A stretch of 57,669 nt of DNA from an uncultured Erysipelotrichaceae bacterium (GCA_902778375.1 CACYXJ010000021.1:1-57669), one strand, 5' to 3'. Positions 27,689 through 35,748 are shown, counted from the first letter of the stretch. Notes: generated by a model not told the origin, from the sequence alone. A program made the numbers and translations.

Positions 27689-28330
27689 TTATTTAATCGC
27701 ATAACAGTAACCGTGTAAATAAACAGATTCACGAGAAAGTTCAATCAGTCCACCCACAAAAAGATAAGTAATAAAATCTCCTGTTGCTTCAGCATAAATA
27801 TCTTTTCCTGAGGCAGTCACCTGGGAATGTGCACTTGTTTGTTCCCAGCCCACGCTTAGAGTATATCCAGTAAACGATGTATAGGCATTATGATATGTAA
27901 TATAGCCAGTGAAATTATCACCTGACGTTCCATAGGAAACATATAGCGATATCAAACAGGTTCCATTTATAGATGCTGACGCAACAAGTTGATTGCCATA
28001 GCTTGCACGCAACAATTCCCGATCAGTAGATAGTTGTTCATCAATAACCATGCTATCAATTAGGTTTTCTCTGAATCGAGCAGCTTCCTCTTCTTTATCA
28101 AAACTAATCAAATCGGTGATTCTTATGATTGTTCCATCAAGAGTTCTAATATACTCTGCATCTCCAACAGGAATTCGTACTATTCCATCTGAGTCTGCTG
28201 AATAGGAATCAACATCAATGATTTTATTATCTTCACATTCATTACTCTCAGCGAAAACCGGAAGTGTAAATCGAGTAGATGTCGTCATCAGTGACAATAA
28301 TGTTAACAAAGAAATGATTTTTTTCAACAT
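27689..28330 (-). CDS. Secreted hypothetical protein 1
   Basis: A 213-residue protein with a signal peptide (LKKIISLLTLLSLMTTSTRF, cleavage likely after VFA). An acidic propeptide-like part (30-110) follows, and then a beta-rich C-terminal domain with many Ser, Thr, Tyr and Gly residues (LISLYVSYGTSGDNFTGYIT). I do not recognise the family. The arrangement resembles the neighbouring secreted protein at 28526-29191. An AAGGAGAAC site lies nine bases before the ATG. Confidence 0.65.
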   Translation of the reverse strand: MLKKIISLLTLLSLMTTSTRFTLPVFAESNECEDNKIIDVDSYSADSDGIVRIPVGDAEYIRTLDGTIIRITDLISFDKEEEAARFRENLIDSMVIDEQLSTDRELLRASYGNQLVASASINGTCLISLYVSYGTSGDNFTGYITYHNAYTSFTGYTLSVGWEQTSAHSQVTASGKDIYAEATGDFITYLFVGGLIELSRESVYLHGYCYAIK

Positions 28331-28525
28331 ATCGTTAGTTCTCCTTAACTATATTCCAATTATTCTTATTATTTATGACTTCGATAATGCTCTAATTTGC
28401 TGTCAATAATCTTTACTAAATATGAAAATGTGAAGATAGAAAGAAATTGACCTGTAGTCTCTTTTTTCTACCGTTTATGTACTAATCACCACCACTGCTT
28501 ACCATATCTGTACATCATTCCTTAA

Positions 28526-29191
28526 TCACTGATATATTAACGATGCATAAGCTGCACCTAAAGCAGCGGGGACATTTAACTGAAGATAATATGTTCCGTT
28601 AGAATATGGCTGGCCGGAAACACCATAAACAATACCTCCGCTCGCAATAGAACTGGTTGTTGTTCCATACACTGTCTGGTTGTTGTAATAGAAACTGCCA
28701 GCAGAAGGATTGTTCATGGAAATAATCGTTGCCGATGTTGTTGCTGATCTGTATGAAGCTGTAAATGAGAGACTGACAAAACCATAACTTCCATATACTG
28801 TTGCTCCGTTGACCTGATAATACACGTCACCACTTACCGTCATACCTCCGTAAATTCCTGACGATCTTATCTGTAGAACTTTTTTTGAACCATCAGGATA
28901 AACATATTCTGCGTAATACTCCGTATCTGTTATCTTTTCAACAACAGGCGGAACATTCTGATAGATGGGATTGCAGCAGTCAAGCATCTCACCATTCAGT
29001 ACTTTCTGTGTCAGGGAAGTAGCAGTCTTCTCGTCAATACCAATTCCGGTAAAACCATCAAACAGTTCTTCCTCGGTTTCAGCAATTTTGACATTTATAT
29101 CAGTCGAAGACTTCTCTTCTGCCAGAACCGAGGTCATCATAAAATTAACTACAGCAAGCAACGAAAGTATGAAAACTAAAATCTTTTTCAA
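28526..29191 (-). CDS. Secreted hypothetical protein 2
   Basis: A 221-residue protein starting at TTG 29191 behind GGAAGGAGG. The signal peptide ends near SVLAEEK. Residues 30-110 are acidic with VYPDGSKKVLQI; the C-terminal half is rich in Gly, Ser, Tyr and Thr (GSYGFVSLSFTASYRSATTS). No catalytic motif is visible. It lies downstream of a LytTR/GHKL-like pair on the same strand, with a C8/G8 tract between, and is a plausible target of that pair. Confidence 0.65.
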   Translation of the reverse strand: MKKILVFILSLLAVVNFMMTSVLAEEKSSTDINVKIAETEEELFDGFTGIGIDEKTATSLTQKVLNGEMLDCCNPIYQNVPPVVEKITDTEYYAEYVYPDGSKKVLQIRSSGIYGGMTVSGDVYYQVNGATVYGSYGFVSLSFTASYRSATTSATIISMNNPSAGSFYYNNQTVYGTTTSSIASGGIVYGVSGQPYSNGTYYLQLNVPAALGAAYASLIYQ

Positions 29192-29259
29192 TCTGTCCTC
29201 CTTCCATTCATGAACAGACCTGGATCAGCGCGCTTTGACCAAGTACGATTTTAGCGTAA

Positions 29260-29267
29260 CCCCCCCC
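29260..29267. repeat. C8/G8 homopolymer between kinase-like gene and secreted protein gene
   Basis: Eight consecutive C residues on the plus strand (G on the coding strand) lie nine bases after the stop of the degenerate kinase and about 70 bases before the start of the secreted protein gene, in otherwise AT-rich DNA. Confidence 0.7.
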
Positions 29268-29276
29268 GGTTTTTTC

Positions 29277-30608
29277 TCAAGACATCTTGATCACCTGGTC
29301 GTTTTTTTGATCATTTGGTATATTCAGGAGCACATCTGTCCTGCATTTTTCTAATTCGCTGTTTATGATTTCACCATGATATTTATCAATGATGTTTTTC
29401 ATGACAGTCATTTCAACATAGTTATCCTGTTCAGACACTTTGTGTTCCTCCGTTCCATCCTTTTCATAAGAAACTGAAAGACAAACGATATCCTCCCTCC
29501 TCAGAGCATAAAACCAGATTGTCTTTTCCAGATTCTTCTTTCTGATTTGGGAGATTCCGCTTTCAAGTAGGTTCATTGTAACGATTCCGATATCAACCGG
29601 ATCTAACCCAGTATCATTCCCCAGCATCTCATCTGCGATAATTGAAATATCTTTTTCTTTTTTGGAGATGTAGTTGATTACTGCGTTAACATAAATGTTT
29701 TCCGCGAATGATACCATTTCATCATCATTATCCAGTTCACTTACTGTTTTTTGAATGTACGTATCTGCAGCTGAATAATTTTCCTCATCTAGAAAAGCTT
29801 TCAGGATGCGCAGATGATGTCTGATCATGTGATTAAACCGGATTATCTCAATTTCATTGCTCTTCAGGTCATCAATTTTTGACCGGCTGATTGCCAGATT
29901 CCTTTTCGTCATGGCCTGTTCCTGGCTTTTTCTTTCTAATACGACTGACTGATGAAGGATGTATAGAATTAACAGAAGGGATAATACAGCGTAAATCAGA
30001 ACTCTTGCATAATTCAATGTGTATTCGGGAGCCAAACTACACAGCATTCCATACACTGTATTGATGATATTGACCTGTCCGATCATCAAGAAAAACAGAC
30101 AGCATAGTATAACCGGCTGAGCAATTCTTATACCATCATTTCTGTTTAGAAACCTTCTGACAAATAACAGAAGAATAACCTCAAAACACCAAACGATGAC
30201 ACTTATTATCTGACCGTATTCCTGTATACTCCCTCCTGTATAGAAGATAAGGAATGTGCTCAGCAAATCACCAATGCTTAAAACAATTCCACATAATTCA
30301 GCTGAAACAAGACAATGCCAGAATCCTTTTTCTGTGTTGATCTTCAGAAACAGACTGCCTAGCAACAGTTTCACCCCACTGTTCAGAATCAAGTTCCAGC
30401 TCATATAGAATCCGATTTGTCTAAGGAATGAATTTGAAGTAATCAGGTTCATCAAAGGCTGAAACGCATAATCCGTCATATAATACAAAACTGCCAGCGC
30501 CATAAAAGAATAATAGAATTTCTTTTGTTTCAGCAAATTCGTCCTGAAAAAAGGAAAGACGAACAGTCCTGTACTGATGAGCGTATTGACATAACTGATC
30601 TCGTTCAT
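29277..30608 (-). CDS. AgrC-like membrane protein with degenerate GHKL domain (probable pseudokinase)
   Basis: A 443-residue protein with about six N-terminal hydrophobic segments, as in peptide-pheromone receptors. The phosphoacceptor region reads NHMIRHHLRILKAF. The ATPase domain is abnormal: where the intact kinases of this window have NLIDNAI or NLFDNAI, it reads NLLESGIS, without the Mg-binding asparagine; where they have GYGL or GHGL, it reads QDNYVEMTVMK, without glycines. It therefore probably cannot bind ATP normally and may act as a receptor or scaffold, or through another kinase. The start overlaps the response regulator stop (ATGA). Confidence 0.8.
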   Translation of the reverse strand: MNEISYVNTLISTGLFVFPFFRTNLLKQKKFYYSFMALAVLYYMTDYAFQPLMNLITSNSFLRQIGFYMSWNLILNSGVKLLLGSLFLKINTEKGFWHCLVSAELCGIVLSIGDLLSTFLIFYTGGSIQEYGQIISVIVWCFEVILLLFVRRFLNRNDGIRIAQPVILCCLFFLMIGQVNIINTVYGMLCSLAPEYTLNYARVLIYAVLSLLLILYILHQSVVLERKSQEQAMTKRNLAISRSKIDDLKSNEIEIIRFNHMIRHHLRILKAFLDEENYSAADTYIQKTVSELDNDDEMVSFAENIYVNAVINYISKKEKDISIIADEMLGNDTGLDPVDIGIVTMNLLESGISQIRKKNLEKTIWFYALRREDIVCLSVSYEKDGTEEHKVSEQDNYVEMTVMKNIIDKYHGEIINSELEKCRTDVLLNIPNDQKNDQVIKMS

Positions 30609-31342
30609 CTCAGCCTCCGGACATATTTCTCCTGGACCTCATATCTCATCCTTCTGCTCGCGTAGACAATTACACCATTAATTAGCGTGATTTTCTGCCC
30701 TTCGATTCTTCTGACATGGTCCAGATTGATATATTCAGATGGGTTTATTTTTTGCAGAATGTCCCCAATTGTTTCAACGCATTTTCCTAATGATCCATTT
30801 GTTATACGAAGAACTCTCTCATCTGCTAGATAAACATAAATTTTTCTGTTTTCGACACTGACCTTACTAATCTGATTTCTTCTAATCTGAACAATGCCAT
30901 TATTTGAAAACAATGTGACAAAATCATCCATATAATCTCTTTTGATTTGGTCTAGCTGTTTGATAATTTCCTGCTCTGGATCATTTTTATTGATAAAGCC
31001 GATTACTTTATAACCGAATGCAAAACGTATTTTTGTCGGATAAGCAGTAAAAAACACAATATATGACGTATGATTCTGCAACTTTTTCTGCATTTCGATT
31101 CCATCCTCTTTATCAAGATGAATATCGAGGACAATAAGTTCAAAATGATCGTCTCCCGAGAGAAGTTCATTGCAGTCTGAAAAACATCTGATTTCATACG
31201 CTTCAGAGCAGCACTTCCGTAGCAAACACGAGATTCTGGCGGCATCGTCCGCAGAGTCATCCACAACTGCCATTTTTAGTTTCTGCAGGCTATTGCTGCT
31301 TTCATTCTTACTGTTTTCCATTTGTCTTTCATCATGTTTCAT
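30605..31342 (-). CDS. LytTR response regulator (third pair)
   Basis: A 245-residue regulator. The receiver domain begins around residue 24 (MAVVDDSADDAARIS) and has the phosphoacceptor aspartate in ELIVLDIHLDKEDG, the threonine in FFTAYP and a lysine in GFINKND. The LytTR domain (about 145-245) has ISKVSVENRKIYVYL, YINLDHVRRI and YASRRM. The N-terminal ~23 residues are a polar extension unusual for this family; starts at 31321 or 31273 are alternatives. It probably controls the secreted protein genes downstream. Confidence 0.85.
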   Translation of the reverse strand: MKHDERQMENSKNESSNSLQKLKMAVVDDSADDAARISCLLRKCCSEAYEIRCFSDCNELLSGDDHFELIVLDIHLDKEDGIEMQKKLQNHTSYIVFFTAYPTKIRFAFGYKVIGFINKNDPEQEIIKQLDQIKRDYMDDFVTLFSNNGIVQIRRNQISKVSVENRKIYVYLADERVLRITNGSLGKCVETIGDILQKINPSEYINLDHVRRIEGQKITLINGVIVYASRRMRYEVQEKYVRRLR

Positions 31343-31804
31343 ATAGCATCATCATACCCTTTTTTCCATCACTCATGTTCCATCGGTTTGCTTTTTGATT
31401 ATTTGGTCAGCATAAAAAGAAAAACAGCGCTCAAAGTTTACAGATGGCATATTGTACCCTTTTCTCTACTTGTCCGCTAAATCATTTTACTTTTGACACC
31501 TAAACCATCTATACAAAAATCTGCCAGTCAACAGAAAAGGATCATTGCAAGGAACATCTACTTATCATTTGTTTCTGCAAAACGGAGTCTTTTCCTTGTG
31601 GATTTTTTTGGGCTTATTTTTTTCGATTTATGTATTTCCTAAATGATTATCAGACAGCAAATTATAAATAGTGCTCAGGGGATTATTTGTGGACTTTTTT
31701 CCGTTTTTTATTGTTTTTGAACGATTGATTAAAAAACAATAATCTCCCAAAAACAGGCATTTTATCGCATTTTGTACAGTCTGAAGCTTTAATCAAGATG
31801 TGAG
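31343..31804. other. AT-rich stretch without a recognisable gene
   Basis: Upstream region of the third LytTR pair. I see a TATGAT hexamer near the regulator start and otherwise only T-rich DNA. No coding frame, repeat or RNA gene could be supported. Confidence 0.4.
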
Positions 31805-31841
31805 AATTCACTCCGATAGTCGGCACCATATATGCAGAAAA
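31805..31841 (+). repeat. Direct repeat copy 1, tRNA-Thr 3'-end-like attachment site
   Basis: The core AATTCACTCCGATAGTCGGC followed by ACCATATATGCAGAAAA recurs at 32988-33024 with two differences in 37 bases. CCGATAGTCGGCACCA looks like the 3' T-stem strand, acceptor strand and CCA of a tRNA-Thr gene, a common integration site of genomic islands. The 5' part of a tRNA is not present. Confidence 0.55.
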
Positions 31842-31862
31842 GCCCATAAAATGGGCTTTTTT
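31840..31862 (+). terminator. Terminator behind the tRNA-like end
   Basis: AAGCCCAT-aaa-ATGGGCTT followed by TTTTT forms a strong intrinsic terminator right after the tRNA-like sequence, as expected for the native 3' flank of a tRNA gene. Confidence 0.75.
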
Positions 31863-31879
31863 GATTTGTTTTTTCTAGT

Positions 31880-31901
31880 TTTGAGGACATTTTGAGGACA
31901 T
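31880..31901 (+). repeat. Tandem 11-base repeat, possible integrase arm sites
   Basis: TTTGAGGACAT occurs twice in direct succession. Short repeats of this kind close to a tRNA-end core are often arm-type binding sites of tyrosine integrases. No integrase gene is in the window. The rest of 31902-32174 shows no gene. Confidence 0.4.
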
Positions 31902-32174
31902 TTTTTCCCAAAAACGAAGCCTTTTTAACAATCTAATATATTGTTGTATAAACAAAGAATTGCAGTCAGTTTCGTCCATTTCGATATAATCAGTGATTGG
32001 CTTTCTATTGATAATGTTGATAATTGATGTCTGTTAGAAAAACACATACCGTTTTTTGTTAAATCTCGTTTATACCCTTTATATTAAAACAAATGAGTAA
32101 TCAGGCTCCTTACAGGAGAGATCACAATATGGTGTGAAAGATCCTACACCTTTCTGATAAACGCATCGCAGGAA

Positions 32175-32198
32175 AAACAGCAGGCGAGCCTGCTGTTT
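32175..32198 (-). terminator. Terminator of the double-glycine peptide gene
   Basis: A perfect 11-bp stem AAACAGCAGGC / GCCTGCTGTTT with T residues following on the minus strand, 32 bases after the stop codon. Confidence 0.8.
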
Positions 32199-32229
32199 CA
32201 GATTTTCGATAATGCGGATATACGCAAAA

Positions 32230-32496
32230 TCAGTAGGGTTTGGTTCCGCCGATCTCGTGGTAATAGGTCAGATAGGGTTGGCAGACCCTGAGGTGTTGCA
32301 TCGCAAACTGTTCTTCAAGGCTGAGGTCGCTGTTCTTGTTCACGTGGAACACTCTGTTTTGGCAGGCCACGCAGAAACCTCTTGTCTTAAGATTTTCAAT
32401 TACCAGGTCTCTCCATTCTTCCGGTCCTAAAGTGATCGTTTCACCGCCGGATACTTTGGAAGCCAGTTCTTCAGAAATGCGTTTCTTTTCTTCCAT
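32230..32496 (-). CDS. Small protein with double-glycine leader 1
   Basis: An 88-residue protein whose start, MEEKKRISEELASKVSGG, has the form of a double-glycine leader as used by C39-peptidase ABC exporters (acidic/basic helix, hydrophobic positions, GG at 17-18). The remaining 70 residues include GFCVACQNR, a third cysteine further on, and the ending YHEIGGTKPY. AGAGAGGAA precedes the ATG. It may be an exported bacteriocin, signal or modified peptide precursor; no modifying enzyme or C39 transporter lies nearby. Its start resembles those of the proteins at 33122-33412 and 35160-35453. Confidence 0.7.
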   Translation of the reverse strand: MEEKKRISEELASKVSGGETITLGPEEWRDLVIENLKTRGFCVACQNRVFHVNKNSDLSLEEQFAMQHLRVCQPYLTYYHEIGGTKPY

Positions 32497-32680
32497 GTGT
32501 TATTCCTCTCTTTGAGTCTTTATATAATGATCATACCACAATGATTACAATCGCCTCCGGAGAATAAACTATCAGCTTCAATTAAACGAACTTCGCAATT
32601 AGTCGGTTCCGTTTAGATATTGGCATACACATAGATGCTGCCTATGCTGATTTATCAGCGTTATAGCTTCCATGTAATGC

Positions 32681-32860
32681 TTACACAACTAGAATAACCA
32701 GGACCATTCTAAACATATGAATACTTTCCGGAATTGCCGTTTTTACAAGTCTCTTTAGTATTGGTTGGATCAGCGTCAATTTAGCCCCGCAACATGGACA
32801 TATTGCAGGTTTTCTCTCAACTTTATTCCTGCTTCTTATATCACTAATAATGTGTCGCAT
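32681..32860 (-). CDS. Possible 59-residue zinc-knuckle protein or fragment
   Basis: A frame from ATG 32860 reads MRHIISDIRSRNKVERKPAI, then CPCCGAKLTLI and a hydrophobic end (FRMVLVILVV). The CPCCGAKL knuckle is typical for the N-terminus of small zinc-ribbon proteins, but a second cysteine pair is absent and no ribosome site is visible. It may be the remnant of a longer gene. Nothing else could be supported at 32497-32680 or 32861-32987. Confidence 0.3.
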   Translation of the reverse strand: MRHIISDIRSRNKVERKPAICPCCGAKLTLIQPILKRLVKTAIPESIHMFRMVLVILVV

Positions 32861-32987
32861 GGATGATTTATGGATATTTTTCCAAAATTTTAGGTTTTTT
32901 GATTATATAGTTCAACACTCATAACAATCAAAAAAACATGCATTTTACTGTGTTTTCGTTAGTTTCAATATCTATATAATACGAGCA

Positions 32988-33024
32988 AATTCACTCCGAT
33001 AGTCGGCGCCATATAAGCAGAAAA
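32988..33024 (+). repeat. Direct repeat copy 2, tRNA-Thr 3'-end-like attachment site
   Basis: Second copy of the repeat at 31805-31841. GCCATAT replaces ACCATAT, so the CCA end is changed, and the terminator that follows copy 1 is missing here. The two copies bound 1.15 kb carrying one double-glycine peptide gene. Confidence 0.55.
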
Positions 33025-33121
33025 ACTGGTATTTTTCTTCAAAGCAGTCAGAAATTCAAAATGCTGCTTCCGTTCTTTTAATCTACATTATGCAGAGTGT
33101 TGTAATTTATTTATGAACAGG

Positions 33122-33412
33122 TTAATCACCGTATTTCTCTCTCAGCATTGCCATAATCTCGGGTGTGCCGAGTTCTTGTCCGTCATAAGTAAAGAACACA
33201 TTCTTTTTATCCTCCGGACCATAGTTGCTGAGTTCAGTCCTGCCGATTGGCAGATATACGATCAAAGCAGTCGCAATTGCGTCCTCTCTCGGAAGGTTGT
33301 CAAACTCCGGAAATTTTCTGTGAATATATGCGTACATTTCCGCGAGTTCCTGTTCTGTGCCGCCGTTAATGAACTGCATCAGTTCATTAGGTATCTGTAT
33401 CTTTTCCGCCAT
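33122..33412 (-). CDS. Small protein with double-glycine leader 2
   Basis: A 96-residue protein beginning MAEKIQIPNELMQFINGG, a double-glycine-type leader. The rest is acidic (EQELAEMYAYIHRKFPEF and FFTYDGQELGTPEIMAML) without cysteines. ATG 33412 was chosen because AAAGGAA lies seven bases upstream; ATG 33418 would be too close to it. The family is unknown to me. It lies on the same strand as leader protein 1 but outside the direct-repeat segment. Confidence 0.65.
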   Translation of the reverse strand: MAEKIQIPNELMQFINGGTEQELAEMYAYIHRKFPEFDNLPREDAIATALIVYLPIGRTELSNYGPEDKKNVFFTYDGQELGTPEIMAMLREKYGD

Positions 33413-33679
33413 TTTCATTTCCTTTCACAAATCGTATTCTTTTACAATCAGTATCTGAAGACAGTGCCATCCAATCTGCAATACTTCACTGTTGGATCCT
33501 GCATTTTTACTATACTATCAGAAGTTTTTTCCCCGCAATCATTTTACAATGCATTCCCCCAGATCATCCATACCGGTACCGGTTGGCAGCGTTTTTCATC
33601 TCTTCGAAATACGTCCCTCTTTTTCTTTGCCTCGGATATACCAATGTCTTTCTGTGCAGAACCGCCGAAGAACAGACAA
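33413..33679. other. Intergenic DNA between divergent genes
   Basis: Leader of the minus-strand peptide gene and upstream region of the plus-strand 2H-like gene. No further gene or strong repeat was seen; short open frames here lack ribosome sites. Confidence 0.4.
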
Positions 33680-33688
33680 TGATATAAT
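33680..33688 (+). promoter_or_regulatory. Extended -10 promoter
   Basis: TGATATAAT is a perfect extended -10 element (TGnTATAAT) about 40 bases before the next start. No consensus -35 is needed for this promoter type, and none is seen. Confidence 0.55.
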
Positions 33689-33727
33689 GAGTGCACCAGA
33701 TAGTTAACAGCAGACAGGAATAAAGAA

Positions 33728-34789
33728 ATGATTGTGAAGAACAAAAACAGAATACTGGTATACCTTCTGATAATTCTATCTATATGTGCTTTGATGATCG
33801 GGCTGACTGTTTCAAATCAGACCGGCAGCGCTCCCGCGGCAGCTGATCATACCCAGGCTTCGGAATCCGTCGAAGAACCATATGTTGTCTATGAAGCGGT
33901 TTTTCTGGACACAACGGAAATACTTGAAGTATTTCAGAACATCCGCGGCGAAGAAGCACCATATGAACTTTCTCCGGCAGACTATCATATTACGGTCACC
34001 TTTCTGCCGTCTGTCGCTTCATACGATCTTTACGGTGCGAAAGTCATTGCCAATGGCATATCTTATAAGGCCGGCGATGTTCCGAAGGATGAAGGCGGTT
34101 TAACTCAAAATGAAGGACTCCTTGTAAAACTGCAATCGGACAATCCCGGATTCAGACAGCTGATCAATTCCATTCATACGCACCCATGGCATATCACCGG
34201 GTCGTTTTCCGATAAGCCGAAATATACCGCCCAACTGGATTTTTCCGATGCGGAACCAGTCATGTGCGCGATTTCCGGAACATTCGGCGCATTTATGAGT
34301 GATGGTTCATTCCGATTCACTCCGGAAAAAACAGCTGCATTTGCTGATTCTGAAGCAAACGGAGAAGATGAAAACACTTCCTCGCAAATCTCTCTGTATC
34401 TCTGGGATGACGTCTCTCAAAACAACAGAGTATATACCGATACATTGGAAGAAAGCATTCAGGAGTTCTCCGAACTGCATGATCTTCTATATAGTCAGAC
34501 CGGCAGCAGCAATGACCTGTTGGTATTGGAAGAAGGCTATGATTCCATCCAGGATGGTTTGCTTTATCATGCCGGCAGATCACTCAGTTTTCTGAATCAG
34601 ACAGTCATTTTCAAAAATGAAACATATAAAAATGCCTGGTATCTGGAAATCTTTTCGAAAGAAAACAATGTGAGAAAATGTATCATTCTTCCGGAAGGAA
34701 GCAGATATGCGCAAATGCTGAAACAGCTTCTGGATCGTATGCATTATCAGGAATTGATCAATGAACTCAAAACCGGAAAAACGGATTGA
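33728..34789 (+). CDS. Membrane-anchored 2H-phosphoesterase-like protein
   Basis: A 353-residue protein with one N-terminal membrane segment (LVYLLIILSICALMIGLTV) and an Ala/Ser/Glu linker, so the rest should lie outside the membrane. Residues ~52-195 resemble the 2H phosphoesterase/tRNA-ligase-like fold. The start is YEAVFLD and the first H-x-[ST]-x motif is YHITVTFLP (His87). LYGAKVIANGISY, the second motif WHITGSF (His155) and SDAEPV follow. The C-terminal ~150 residues are acidic and unrecognised. 2H enzymes act on 2',3'-cyclic nucleotides and RNA ends inside cells, so an exported copy is unusual. The fold call rests on motifs only. Confidence 0.55.
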   Translation: MIVKNKNRILVYLLIILSICALMIGLTVSNQTGSAPAAADHTQASESVEEPYVVYEAVFLDTTEILEVFQNIRGEEAPYELSPADYHITVTFLPSVASYDLYGAKVIANGISYKAGDVPKDEGGLTQNEGLLVKLQSDNPGFRQLINSIHTHPWHITGSFSDKPKYTAQLDFSDAEPVMCAISGTFGAFMSDGSFRFTPEKTAAFADSEANGEDENTSSQISLYLWDDVSQNNRVYTDTLEESIQEFSELHDLLYSQTGSSNDLLVLEEGYDSIQDGLLYHAGRSLSFLNQTVIFKNETYKNAWYLEIFSKENNVRKCIILPEGSRYAQMLKQLLDRMHYQELINELKTGKTD

Positions 34790-34854
34790 TTCCACACCGG
34801 GAAAGAACAGAGATCCGTACTGTTTTAAAAGAATCAATTATGGGTATTTACCCG

Positions 34855-34883
34855 TTGACTTCCAAGTATGGCGGTGCTATAAA
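34855..34883 (+). promoter_or_regulatory. Promoter upstream of double-glycine peptide gene 3
   Basis: TTGACT and TATAAA with exactly 17 bases between them form the best sigma-A-type promoter in this part of the window. A transcript from it would have a ~270-base leader before the peptide gene. Confidence 0.65.
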
Positions 34884-35159
34884 ATAATGCTTCCCTGATA
34901 AGAGGAAAGCAAAGCAGCCACGGCCTGCGCACCAGAATGCAGGATCGTCAAAACCGTGACCACCATCGCTTCATACACGCATGTGATTTCCCGTAACTAT
35001 GCTATGATGATAATGGTCTTACAGTTGAACGGATTTTGATTCAATGCGTTCTGTCTGGATGAACATCAAATTAAACACAGGCTGGTACCGCATGGCCAAA
35101 ACCCGCAAGCCCTGTATTTTACATTAGAAAAAGAACTTTAACGAAAAGGAGAACAGAAC
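34884..35159 (+). other. Long leader of double-glycine peptide gene 3
   Basis: Transcribed leader, if the promoter at 34855 is used. It contains a 27-codon open frame (35044-35127, starting MRSVWMNIKLNTGWYRM) with a weak ribosome site, and a second -10-like region near 35000. It shows no clear riboswitch or terminator fold that I can recognise. Confidence 0.35.
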
Positions 35160-35453
35160 ATGGAAAACAAAAAAATGCTTCAGGATGAAACAATGGCGAA
35201 TGTATCCGGCGGATTCATCTTCGCAGACTCAAAAGGACAATTCTGTATTATTGATGAAACCGGCAATGTGCTGGAACTGTTTCAAAGCATGGATGAAGCT
35301 TTGGCCTACTGCGAACAAAACGGCATTTCCAACCAACAGATCAGCTGGGAACAAGTGGTCAAATTAAGAGAAGCAGCGTCCAAAAAGAGACATGAAGACG
35401 ACCCATACTATCCTCCGAATATCAACCCGCTGATTCCCCCTTATCATAAGTAA
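35160..35453 (+). CDS. Small protein with double-glycine leader 3
   Basis: A 97-residue protein. MENKKMLQDETMANVSGG is a textbook double-glycine leader, ending VSGG exactly as in leader protein 1. The remainder (FIFADSKGQFCIIDETGNV, then NVLELFQSMDEALAYCEQNG) has two cysteines and ends in a proline-rich tail (PYYPPNINPLIPPYHK). The strong AAAAGGAGAA site supports the start. Export and cleavage by a C39-type ABC transporter are inferred; no such gene is in this window. Confidence 0.7.
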   Translation: MENKKMLQDETMANVSGGFIFADSKGQFCIIDETGNVLELFQSMDEALAYCEQNGISNQQISWEQVVKLREAASKKRHEDDPYYPPNINPLIPPYHK

Positions 35454-35693
35454 GGAAACTATCCATCTGCTGTTGTTTAATGAGTTTTCGTATAATCCAG
35501 CTGCGGATTCACGAAGGATTGCGAACCTTGCATTGACAGCAACTGAACAAAACGCATGACTGAATACAGCTGCGTAAAGGTGCAGCAGAAAGGACCGTCA
35601 AAATGAGCGATAAAAAGTACTCGTGGAAGAAGAGACAAAAAACTCGCTAAGGTTTGTCAACACAAAATGCATTAAAGAATAATACACATTATG
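35454..35693. other. Intergenic DNA before the IS110 element
   Basis: Holds a 15-codon open frame with a fair ribosome site (MSDKKYSWKKRQKTR, near 35603-35650), which I do not count as a gene. Nothing else was recognised. Confidence 0.35.
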
Positions 35694-35720
35694 AAAATTC
35701 GTTCTATATAGAACGATTTT
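35694..35720. terminator. Palindromic hairpin at the IS110 edge
   Basis: CGTTCTATATAGAACG (35700-35715) is a perfect palindrome, extended by GAAAAT and ATTTTC arms. It may terminate transcription from either side or mark the element's right boundary. Confidence 0.45.
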
Positions 35721-35748
35721 CTTTCGGGCTGATTGTAGTGATTATTAC

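Noticed and set aside
31805-31841. A complete tRNA gene
   Set aside because: Only the 3' T-stem strand, acceptor strand and CCA can be seen; no anticodon arm or 5' acceptor strand precedes it.
35044-35127. A 27-codon frame in the leader of peptide gene 3
   Set aside because: Weak ribosome site and no homologue in the window; kept only as a remark in the leader entry.
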